Below, in pieces: positions 38,823-45,697 of a stretch of DNA of 64,000 nucleotides; within the stretch, counting starts at the first letter, position 1, and every line of letters starts with the position of its first letter. The translations under genes were made by a program, and so were the position numbers. Origin of the DNA: Bradyrhizobium sp. 195 (GTDB lineage: Bacteria > Pseudomonadota > Alphaproteobacteria > Rhizobiales > Xanthobacteraceae); NCBI RefSeq assembly GCF_023101665.1, contig NZ_CP082161.1, forward strand, positions 2,356,001 through 2,420,000, written 5' to 3'. A model generated the notes under the pieces. The model was not told the origin of the DNA and searched no databases. It saw nothing but the letters and a program-made list of their open reading frames with translations.

Positions 38823-39638
38823 ATGACCGAACGAAACGACTTGCGGGTTGCCATCGCGGGCTTGGGCTCGATCGGCACCAAGATCGCGACAGCGCTCGAT
38901 CAGGGCATCGAAGGGCTAGTGCTATCCGCGGTGGCGGTGCGGGATCCCGCAAAGCATCGGGCGTTCCTCGATAGCCTCCGCCGCCCGCCGCAGGTCCTGC
39001 CCATCGGCCAGCTCGGCGAAGCCGCCGACATCGTGGTGGAATGTGCGCCGAGCAACCAGTTGCGCGCGATCGTTGAGCCCGCGGTGAAGCGCGGCAAGGC
39101 CGCGGTCGTGGTCAGCGTCGGCGGGCTGCTCGATAATTTTGATCTCGTCGATCTCGCCCGCGCCAATGGCGGCCGCATCCTCGTGCCGACAGGCGCCCTG
39201 ATCGGGCTCGATGCCGTCAATGCCGCCGCGGTCGGCACCATTCATTCGGTCAGGATGGTCACGCGCAAGCCGATCGACGGGCTGAAGGGCGCGCCGTTCA
39301 TCGTCGCGAACAACATCGACATCGACAAGCTGAGCGAGCCGCTGAAACTGTTCGAGGGGAGCGCTCGGGAAGCAGCAAAGGGCTTTCCAGCCAATCTCAA
39401 TGTCGCCGTGGCGCTGTCGCTCGCGGGCGTCGGGCCGGATCGTACCCAGGTGCAGATCTGGGCCGATCCGACCGTGACGCGCAACGTTCACCGCATCGAG
39501 GTCGAGGCGGATTCAGCGCGCTTCTCGATGGCGATCGAGAATATCCCGTCGGAGAATCCCAAGACCGGCCTGATCACGGCGCTCTCGGTGATCGCGCTGC
39601 TGCGCAAGCAGCGCGCCACGCTGTGTGTGGGGACGTGA
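38823..39638 (+). CDS. nadX: L-aspartate dehydrogenase (NadX-like)
   Basis: NAD(P)-dependent enzyme giving iminoaspartate for NAD synthesis or oxaloacetate for catabolism. From ATG 38823 it is 271 residues. It has the Rossmann motif 'VAIAGLGSIGTKIA' (residues 9-22), 'ECAPSNQLRAIVEPAVKRGK', 'VPTGALIGLDAV' and the family-specific 'GFPANLNVAVALSLAG'. nadA and nadC are not nearby, which makes a catabolic use with the preceding LysR/dehydrogenase pair possible. The longer frame from 38697 overlaps the LysR gene and is rejected. Confidence 0.87.
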   Translation: MTERNDLRVAIAGLGSIGTKIATALDQGIEGLVLSAVAVRDPAKHRAFLDSLRRPPQVLPIGQLGEAADIVVECAPSNQLRAIVEPAVKRGKAAVVVSVGGLLDNFDLVDLARANGGRILVPTGALIGLDAVNAAAVGTIHSVRMVTRKPIDGLKGAPFIVANNIDIDKLSEPLKLFEGSAREAAKGFPANLNVAVALSLAGVGPDRTQVQIWADPTVTRNVHRIEVEADSARFSMAIENIPSENPKTGLITALSVIALLRKQRATLCVGT

Positions 39639-39678
39639 GCGATTGGGATGGACTCGCTTCCTGCGGCGGCGTAGGTGC

Positions 39679-39801
39679 GCTCCCTCCCTCGCTTGCGGGG
39701 GGAGGGCTGGGAGAGGGTGTTTCCGCAATGGGGCACTCCCCAAGAGGAGAGAGCCCTCACCCGGCGCGTTGCGCCGACCTCTCCCGCAAGCGGGAGAGGT
39801 G
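39679..39801. repeat. Palindromic repeat with 'AAGAGGAGAGA' centre, copy 2
   Basis: Same family as 36489-36613: CTCCCTCCCTCGCTTGCGGG to CTCTCCCGCAAGCGGGAGAG, centre CCCCAAGAGGAGAGAGCCC. It lies between convergent genes. Confidence 0.87.
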
Positions 39802-39845
39802 ACCGCACTCGCGGCGCTACCCATCCGACCTGAACAAATCTCGAC

Positions 39846-41150
39846 CTAAGCCCCCGTCACGCGCCAGATCACGTTGCCGACGTCGTCGGCCATCAGCAGC
39901 GAGGTCTTGTCGGGGCCGATCGTGACGCCGACCGGGCGGCCGTAGGATTCCTTCTCGTCCGGGGACAGGAAGCCCGACAGGATGTCGCGGCCGGGGCCGG
40001 AGGGCTTGCCGTTCTCGAACGGAATGAACACCAGCTTGTAGCCTGAGAGCTTGCTGCGATTCCACGATCCGTGCTGGCCGATCACCATGCCATCGGGGAA
40101 GCCCGGCAGGGTGCCGGCGGGCATCCAGCAAAGGCCGAGCGAAGCGGTGTGGCCGCCGAGCGCGTAGTCCGGTTGAAGCGCCTTGGCGACCATTGCCGGA
40201 TCCTGCGGCACGCGATCGTCCACCGTCTTGCCCCAGTAGCAATAGGGCCAGCCGTAGAAACCGCCGTCGCGCACCGAGGTGAGATAATCCGGCGGTGTCT
40301 CATCGCCGAGGCCATCGCGCTCGTTGACGACGGTCCAGAGCACGCCCGTGTTGGGCTCCCAGGCAAGGCCCACCGGATTGCGCAGGCCTGCGCCGAAAAT
40401 GCGATGCGTGCCGGCGACGAGGTCGAGTTCGTACACCGCCGCGCGGCCCTGCTCGACCTCCATGCCCATCTCGGCGATGTTGCTGAGCGAGCCGACACCG
40501 GCATAGAGTTTCTTGCCGTCGGGGCTTGCGAGCAGGCTGCGCGTCCAGTGTCCGTTTGGCTTGAAGGTGGTGAGCCGCTTGCCCGGCGCGATGATGCGGT
40601 CGGCGCCCGCGACATAGGGAAACGCCATCACGCCGTCGGTGTTGCCAACATAGAAAGTGTCGCCGACCAGCGCCATGCCGAAGGGTTGGCTGAGGTTTTC
40701 CATGAAGGTGCCGCGAACCTCCGCAACGCCGTCGCCGTCCTTGTCGCGCAGCAGCGTGATGCGGTTGGCGGAAACGCCGAGCGCGGCGGCGCGCCGCATC
40801 GTCGCCTGCATCGCATAGTGAAACACGGACCTTGGTGCGCCCGCGATTTGTGTCGCCTCCGCGATCAGCACGTCGCCATTCGGCAGCACCTCGATCCAGC
40901 GCGGATGATCGAGACCGGTCGCGAATGCATTGACCTTGAGCCCGGGCGCGACCGTCGGCTTCTGTCCTTCGCTCCAGCCGCGCGCGGTCGGCATCTTCAG
41001 CGTCGGGATCGCGCCTTGCGGCTTCGCTTCGGGAATGGCGGGCTTCTCGCCCCAGGCCGGCGCCGGCTCGGTGCCCGTCATCTTGCGCCATTGCAGCGCC
41101 ATGCCGCCGAGGACTGCGACGAACTGCGCGAAGATGCTGGAAAATGTCAT
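39846..41150 (-). CDS. Sorbosone-dehydrogenase-like PQQ-type beta-propeller protein
   Basis: 434-residue protein of the L-sorbosone/glucose dehydrogenase propeller family. A hydrophobic N-terminal segment ('IFAQFVAVLGGMALQW') may be an anchor or signal. Recognisable blade motifs are 'LKVNAFATGLDHPRWIEVLPNGDVLIAEA', seen as two adjacent stretches, 'TRSLLASPDGKKLYAGVGS', 'GLRNPVGLAWEP' and 'IGQHGSWNRSKLSGYK'. The conserved 'HGSWNR' is a family marker. The true substrate is unknown and PQQ dependence is assumed from the family. Confidence 0.83.
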   Translation of the reverse strand: MTFSSIFAQFVAVLGGMALQWRKMTGTEPAPAWGEKPAIPEAKPQGAIPTLKMPTARGWSEGQKPTVAPGLKVNAFATGLDHPRWIEVLPNGDVLIAEATQIAGAPRSVFHYAMQATMRRAAALGVSANRITLLRDKDGDGVAEVRGTFMENLSQPFGMALVGDTFYVGNTDGVMAFPYVAGADRIIAPGKRLTTFKPNGHWTRSLLASPDGKKLYAGVGSLSNIAEMGMEVEQGRAAVYELDLVAGTHRIFGAGLRNPVGLAWEPNTGVLWTVVNERDGLGDETPPDYLTSVRDGGFYGWPYCYWGKTVDDRVPQDPAMVAKALQPDYALGGHTASLGLCWMPAGTLPGFPDGMVIGQHGSWNRSKLSGYKLVFIPFENGKPSGPGRDILSGFLSPDEKESYGRPVGVTIGPDKTSLLMADDVGNVIWRVTGA

Positions 41151-41291
41151 GAGGCGCCCCTGTTTGCGCGCGCATCCAACTGGCTGACGCGGCCCGCGTC
41201 AACCTGTGCGGCACACCCGCGGGGTCTATTCCCGTGGAATGGCAGCCGATCGAATTTGCATGGGACGAACGCCGGCGGGTCTGACCGCTGA

Positions 41292-41501
41292 TCAGCGGCG
41301 GATCTGCCGCTCCAGCCGCCGCGCCGCGCGAAAATCGTCGAGATGATGGAGGTTCGGCGTCAGTGCGGCCTCCTTGGACAGCAGATGATAGACCCGCGCC
41401 ACCGTGCGCTGCTTCTGCTTCGGCCGCCCAGGCGGCAACGTCCGCGCCTTGCGGACGGCGGCAATCGCATGCTCGCGAAAATAATCGTAGGCATCCGACA
41501 T
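41292..41501 (-). CDS. Small conserved-type hypothetical protein
   Basis: 69 residues from ATG 41501, highly basic: 'MSDAYDYFREHAIAAVRKA', then 'PPGRPKQKQRTVARVYHLLSKEAA' and 'HHLDDFRAARRLERQIRR'. It may be helical. The frame continues upstream to 41600, but that part shows no conserved character. I do not recognise a function. It stands alone between the propeller gene and a repeat. Confidence 0.55.
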   Translation of the reverse strand: MSDAYDYFREHAIAAVRKARTLPPGRPKQKQRTVARVYHLLSKEAALTPNLHHLDDFRAARRLERQIRR

Positions 41502-41594
41502 GGCTCGATGCTCTGCGGCTGGTGGCAGGGGTCGAGGGTAACGGGGCGGGCGAGGGGCGGTTCCTTGCGAGACGGCGCCTTCCGACTCTTTCCC

Positions 41595-41726
41595 CGTCAT
41601 CCTGAGGTGCCGTAGCGTAGCGAAGGCCTCGAAGGATGTACGGCCCCGGCTGCATCGCGGCCGCGCATCCTTCGAGGCTCGCCTCGCGATGCTTGCGCAC
41701 CGCGAAGCTCGTACCTCAGGATGACG
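41595..41726. repeat. Palindromic repeat, 'CGTCATCCTGAGGTGC' family
   Basis: CGTCATCCTGAGGTGCCGTA to GTACCTCAGGATGACG, with inner CCTCGAAGGATG / CATCCTTCGAGG arms. This is one of the best known bradyrhizobial-type intergenic repeats. Confidence 0.9.
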
Positions 41727-41740
41727 GGACTAGTCGTTGC

Positions 41741-41808
41741 GTAGCCGGGCGAGCGCAGCGATATCCGGGGCGACTGGTCCCGCATGTCGCTTTGCTCATG
41801 CGGGCTAC
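41741..41808. repeat. Palindromic repeat, 'GTAGCC' family, copy 2
   Basis: GTAGCCGGGCGAGCGCAGCG to CATGCGGGCTAC; related to 17180-17265 but shorter. It lies 16 bp before the stop of the ICMT-like gene. Confidence 0.7.
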
Positions 41809-41824
41809 AGGTCTCGCCTGAGCC

Positions 41825-42451
41825 CTACCGCGGCGACAGGAACGGAATGATCATCGGCACGCGGCGGCAATAGGCGCCGTAGGCGTCTTCGCCGAGCTCC
41901 TTGGAGAGGAACACCTCTTCCATCCGGCCCTTCTGCCACATGCCGAGCGAGATCAGGATCGCACCAAGGATCGTCGTGACGAGGCCGATCGCGATGCCGG
42001 TGACGAGCATGCCGAAGATCAGACCGGTGTAGATCGGGTGACGCACGAAGCCGTAGGGGCCGGTGTCGATGACGCGATGATCTTCCTTGTGGGTGATGGT
42101 GTTGGACCAGAACTTTCCGAGATGCAGCCGGCCCCACCAGGCGAAGGCGATGCCGGCGGCCGAGAGGACCGCGGCGATGGTGATGCCGGTGTTGCCGAGC
42201 ACCCAGAGCGGCTTCCAGCCCATGAGCTGTGCAACCCACGGCGTGTACAGGATGCCGCCGACCAGGATCGGCAGGCGATAGCGCTGCGACTCCAGCGTCA
42301 TGACCTGCTTCTTGGTCTGTCCCTGCCAGAACGATGCGCCAACCCAGCTGGCAAGAAAGGCAAGCCAGATCAGGGCGAGGAGTTCGGTCGGCCAGGCCGT
42401 GGTCCAGCCACCCCAGGCCACGGAGAGAAGCTTGCTGAAATCGAAGGACAT
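41825..42451 (-). CDS. Isoprenylcysteine carboxyl methyltransferase-like membrane protein
   Basis: 208-residue integral membrane methyltransferase of the ICMT/PEMT (NNMT-like) family. It has four to five hydrophobic segments. The SAM-binding signature is 'GPYGFVRHPIYTGLIFGM' (about 131-148: His-Pro, Tyr), followed by 'EEVFLSKELGEDAYGAYCRRVP' with the conserved Glu pair. Bacterial members methylate small or lipid substrates that are mostly unknown. It lies 27 bp downstream of the epimerase gene on the same strand, so an operon is likely. Confidence 0.85.
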   Translation of the reverse strand: MSFDFSKLLSVAWGGWTTAWPTELLALIWLAFLASWVGASFWQGQTKKQVMTLESQRYRLPILVGGILYTPWVAQLMGWKPLWVLGNTGITIAAVLSAAGIAFAWWGRLHLGKFWSNTITHKEDHRVIDTGPYGFVRHPIYTGLIFGMLVTGIAIGLVTTILGAILISLGMWQKGRMEEVFLSKELGEDAYGAYCRRVPMIIPFLSPR

Positions 42452-42478
42452 GAAGGTTCTTTGCGTTAGGCGGCGGCG

Positions 42479-43510
42479 TCAGCTCGCGCGCGAGGACAGG
42501 GCGTGATGCTTGATGGCGCCGGAGGGCTGCTGGCCGTTACGAGCGAGCAGATGGGTGATGGTTTCGCGCAGGACCGGCTCGATCGGACGCGGCGAATAGC
42601 CGAGCTCGGTGCGGGCCTTGCCGATCGAGAGGTCGCTGGCGGCGAGCGCGATGCGCACGCCCTCGGCGGTGCCGTTGGGCGGCCGGCGCGTGACATGATC
42701 GGAGATGTATTCGAGCATGATCGCGGAGAGCTCGGCGATCCTGCCGGGCACGACGACCGGATATTGCCGGCGGCCGCTCATCGCCGACATCATCCGCAGG
42801 ATGTTGCCGAGCGGAACGCAATCGCCGCCGAGGATGTAGCGCTGGCCGAGGCGGCCGCGCTCCATGGTCAGCACCAGACCCATGGCCACGTCGCGGACGT
42901 CAACGAGGTTGACCAGGAAGTTCAGATGCGGCTGCACCTTCTTCTGAAGGAAGTACCACAGCATCGCCGTCGGCGGCGTCAGATTGTGGTCGGCGGCGCC
43001 GATCGGCATGGTCGGCGTGCCGATCACCAGCGGAAAGCCGTTGGCTGCTGCCTTGGCGGCATGATGCTCGGCGAGCGACTTCGACCGCGTATAGGCGCCC
43101 GGCATCGCATCGGCCGGCTGCAGCGCCTCTTCAGCGGGAACGCCATTGAGAGCGGAATAGGGGAACAGGATCGATTCCGTCGAGCAGTGCAAAAAGCGCG
43201 AGACGCCGCGCTTCATTGCGGCCGCGAGCACGATCTCCGTGCCGCGGCAATTGACCTCGTGAAAGTCCTGCTTGTTGGCGACCCACATGCCCGGCAGGCC
43301 GGCGAGGTGATAGACCTGATCGACCCCAGCGATCGCAGTATCGACCGCGGCGCTGTCCAGCACCGAGCCGTGGACATGTTCAACGTCCGTGTTTGCGGCG
43401 GCCGGCGCACGGACGTCGAGCACACGCACCCGCTGCCCACGGGCGCGGAGCGCTTCTACGAGATGATGTCCGATGAAGCCACTGCCACCGGTAACCAGTA
43501 CGAGAGCCAT
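42479..43510 (-). CDS. NAD-dependent epimerase/dehydratase, HpnA-like
   Basis: Extended short-chain dehydrogenase of 343 residues. From ATG 43510 it opens 'LVLVTGGSGFIGHHLVEALRA' (TGGxGFIG cofactor loop). The catalytic set is 'HCSTES' and 'YTRSKSLAE' (YxxxK). It resembles hopanoid-associated sugar epimerases and 3-beta-hydroxysteroid-type reductases; no hopanoid genes are visible here, so the name is provisional. It is flanked by the ICMT-like gene downstream and the DUF962 gene upstream, 28 bp away, all on the minus strand. The longer frame to 43612 overlaps DUF962 and is rejected. Confidence 0.8.
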   Translation of the reverse strand: MALVLVTGGSGFIGHHLVEALRARGQRVRVLDVRAPAAANTDVEHVHGSVLDSAAVDTAIAGVDQVYHLAGLPGMWVANKQDFHEVNCRGTEIVLAAAMKRGVSRFLHCSTESILFPYSALNGVPAEEALQPADAMPGAYTRSKSLAEHHAAKAAANGFPLVIGTPTMPIGAADHNLTPPTAMLWYFLQKKVQPHLNFLVNLVDVRDVAMGLVLTMERGRLGQRYILGGDCVPLGNILRMMSAMSGRRQYPVVVPGRIAELSAIMLEYISDHVTRRPPNGTAEGVRIALAASDLSIGKARTELGYSPRPIEPVLRETITHLLARNGQQPSGAIKHHALSSRAS

Positions 43511-43538
43511 GCAGAAGGTTGCTGTTTCGCTTCTAGAG

Positions 43539-44057
43539 CTATCGGGTTGAAAGGGAATTGGTCGGAAGAGGCGCCAGAATCGCGGCAAGGTCGCGACGGA
43601 AGCCCAATGCAATGAATAATTTTGCCATCACGAACATCGGTCCAAGCAAAAGATGCGAAGGAAAAGTGAACAACGAGGCTTCGCGGCCCTCAAAAACCTT
43701 GTGGCCGATGGCCTGCGCGGCGAAGCCGAGCGCCACCAGCGCGGCGAAAATCGCCCACATCGTCGCGGTGCTGACTTGCGCCGCAATGCTCGTCGCAACC
43801 GAAAACAGCACGATCGAGACGGCCAGGATGCCGATCCCGAGCGCCATGTCGAGCAGCAGCCAATAGAGCAGAACCGGCAAGGCCAGGATCACCGCCAGGC
43901 TGACATCGAAACCAAACAGCGGAAGCCTGACCAGCGTCAGCGGCAGCACGGCGCCCGTAAACAACAGAAGAATACCGACCACATGCATCGCCGTGTTCCG
44001 GGGGTCGCGATGGTACTCGACATAAACGGCAAGTTGGCGCTGAAAATAGCCACCCAT
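43539..44057 (-). CDS. DUF962 / Mpo1-like membrane protein
   Basis: 172 residues from ATG 44057 (GTG 44075 would add six). It shows the DUF962 hallmark 'YVEYHRDPRNTAMHVVGI' with two histidines, four to five hydrophobic segments, and 'GHKVFEGREASLF'. Yeast Mpo1 of this family is an Fe(II) dioxygenase in fatty-acid alpha-oxidation; the bacterial role is not established. It heads the minus-strand group with the epimerase and ICMT-like genes, which fits a lipid-modifying operon. Confidence 0.83.
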   Translation of the reverse strand: MGGYFQRQLAVYVEYHRDPRNTAMHVVGILLLFTGAVLPLTLVRLPLFGFDVSLAVILALPVLLYWLLLDMALGIGILAVSIVLFSVATSIAAQVSTATMWAIFAALVALGFAAQAIGHKVFEGREASLFTFPSHLLLGPMFVMAKLFIALGFRRDLAAILAPLPTNSLSTR

Positions 44058-44227
44058 TTCGGTCTCATGCAGCACGGGGTCGGGAAGGGCGAACAGAGGC
44101 TATAGCACTGGACCGGGCGGTGCACAAACCGGCGCTTTTGTCGCGCAAAACCGTATTGGTGCGCCCCGGACAGGCTACAAACGATCACGACTTCAAGGGG
44201 TTCCGTCGGGCGCGAAGCCGCGTTCGC

Positions 44228-44899
44228 TCAGCGCTTCTTGGCGGGCTTTTTCGCCGCAGGCGCAGGCGCCGCAGCCGGATGCGCAGGCGCCTCTTCAGGC
44301 AGCTTGGCATAGGTCAGGATTTGCAACTGGCCGTTGACGGCCGAGGTTGGCTTGGCCCGGTCGAGAAACTGCTCCTCGCCGAGGCCGATCGGGTGCAGCC
44401 GCTTGGTCGAGATCTTGAACGTGTTCACCAGCACGTCGCGGATCGCGTCGGCGCGGCGCTGACTCAGGATCGCGTTCGCCTCGCGTGTCTTCGAATTGGA
44501 TTCGACGTGACCGACGATCAGGAACGTGTAGGGCAGCAGCGAGGAATGAACCATGGCGTCGGCGATGCGGCCGACGGTCTGGTAGGAGGCCGGCTGGATG
44601 ATCGGCGTGTCGGCATCGAACTGGATCTGCACGTTGAAGGCGGGCAGCTTGGCGAGGTCAGGCACGATCGGTGGCCGGTTCACCGGTCCCGGATCGTTCT
44701 TGATCCTGGCCTTGGCGCGCTCCATCACCTGCTGCTTCAGCGCGGGAAGATCGACCTCGGCGGCTTCTTCGAAATGGTTGAGCTTGCCGACGATGTCGTC
44801 GCGTGTCGGCGCCGCCGTCTGCGCGCGTGCAGCGCCCGCGAGCAGGGCGAAGCCCAGCGCGATGCTTAATCCGGTAGTGAAGAGCCTCTTGGCGCGCAT
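44228..44899 (-). CDS. OmpA-domain outer-membrane/periplasmic protein
   Basis: From ATG 44899 it is 223 residues. A signal peptide ends 'GAARAQ'. The C-terminal OmpA-like peptidoglycan-binding domain is seen in 'VQIQFDADTPIIQPASYQTVGRI', 'YTFLIVGHVESNSKTREANAILSQRRADAI' (in pieces) and 'RLHPIGLGEE'. An Ala/Pro/Lys tail follows. The usual diaminopimelate-binding Asp is not obvious: the typical 'GHTDxxG' is replaced by 'GHVESNS'. Its start overlaps the stop of the upstream gene (TGATG), so the two are translated together. Confidence 0.85.
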   Translation of the reverse strand: MRAKRLFTTGLSIALGFALLAGAARAQTAAPTRDDIVGKLNHFEEAAEVDLPALKQQVMERAKARIKNDPGPVNRPPIVPDLAKLPAFNVQIQFDADTPIIQPASYQTVGRIADAMVHSSLLPYTFLIVGHVESNSKTREANAILSQRRADAIRDVLVNTFKISTKRLHPIGLGEEQFLDRAKPTSAVNGQLQILTYAKLPEEAPAHPAAAPAPAAKKPAKKR

Positions 44900-45312
44900 C
44901 AGCGATACCCCGCGTCGTCGACGGCCTTCAGGCAATTGTTGCTGATGCCCTTCGGCGTCGAGACCAGGCAGGGGATCGACTTGCTGGTCTCCTTGGTCGA
45001 GCCGCCGCAGACTTTGACGATCTCGCGTTGACAGGCGTTCGCCACCGTGACGCGCGCGGCGATGCGCTTCTGGATGGCGTCGAACACGCCGAGATAGTCG
45101 CTCGCGCATTGCGGAGACAGCACGTCGCGGTTGCGCGAGAGGCACTCCTTCAGGCGGGTCGAGTCCGGGTTAACGCCGCGGCAATTGGCGACGATTTCCG
45201 CACCGCAGCTCGCCGCCAGCTTCCCGATCGAATCGCCAAAGCTCATGGTCTCCGCCGCCGCGAGCGACGGCATCCCCAATGCCAGCAAGATCAGTGCGAT
45301 GCCCCGGACCAT
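44899..45312 (-). CDS. Exported cysteine-rich repeat protein
   Basis: From ATG 45312 it is 137 residues; an earlier ATG at 45348 is possible. A signal peptide ('MVRGIALILLALGMPSLAAAE') is followed by two Cys-rich repeats of the golgi-GLG1/FGFR-like type: 'SCGAEIVANCRGV', 'LKECLSRNRDVLSPQC', 'NACQREIVKVCGG', 'PCLVSTPKGISNNC'. Such repeats are found in bacterial exported proteins of unknown role. Its stop codon shares a base with the start of the OmpA-domain gene downstream. Confidence 0.8.
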   Translation of the reverse strand: MVRGIALILLALGMPSLAAAETMSFGDSIGKLAASCGAEIVANCRGVNPDSTRLKECLSRNRDVLSPQCASDYLGVFDAIQKRIAARVTVANACQREIVKVCGGSTKETSKSIPCLVSTPKGISNNCLKAVDDAGYR

Positions 45313-45400
45313 GGCTGCATCTGATACGGGGAAGTTCGCGATGGTCAAGGGCTGTTCGGGGGAGAACTGTCGAAGGCCTGGCGAGTGCGGCGAACAGTCC

Positions 45401-45688
45401 TCACTCCGGGGCGTCGAGGGGCGGCCATTCGATCAGGGCGACGGTATGGTTTCTGAGATCGTCGGCCACATCGGGGTCGGCCTTGAGTTCGTCCAGCGTC
45501 CGCGGCGGGGGAAGCTCGCGACTTTCCGCGCTCAGCTCCTGCGCATAGAATGCGAGTGCCTCAGGCGCATTCTCCAGGGCCTCCTCGACATCATCGCCGC
45601 CGGAAATGCACCCGGGCAGGTCCGGAAACCAGAGGCTGACCGCATGGTCCGGGCCCGCGTCCTCGATGATGGCGATGTATTGAGCCAT
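45401..45688 (-). CDS. HicB-family antitoxin-like protein without HicA
   Basis: 95 residues. It has the HicB N-terminal fold with the marker 'VSLWFPDLPGCISGGDDVEEALENAPEAL' region (residues 16-44) found in partially degraded-RNase-H-like antitoxins. A DNA-binding C-terminal motif is not clear; the end is acidic ('ADPDVADDLRNHTVALIEW'). No HicA toxin frame is present on either side: the next gene upstream is uvrD and downstream is the Cys-rich gene. An orphan regulator is the best reading. Confidence 0.8.
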   Translation of the reverse strand: MAQYIAIIEDAGPDHAVSLWFPDLPGCISGGDDVEEALENAPEALAFYAQELSAESRELPPPRTLDELKADPDVADDLRNHTVALIEWPPLDAPE

Positions 45689-45697
45689 ACCGCGGGC

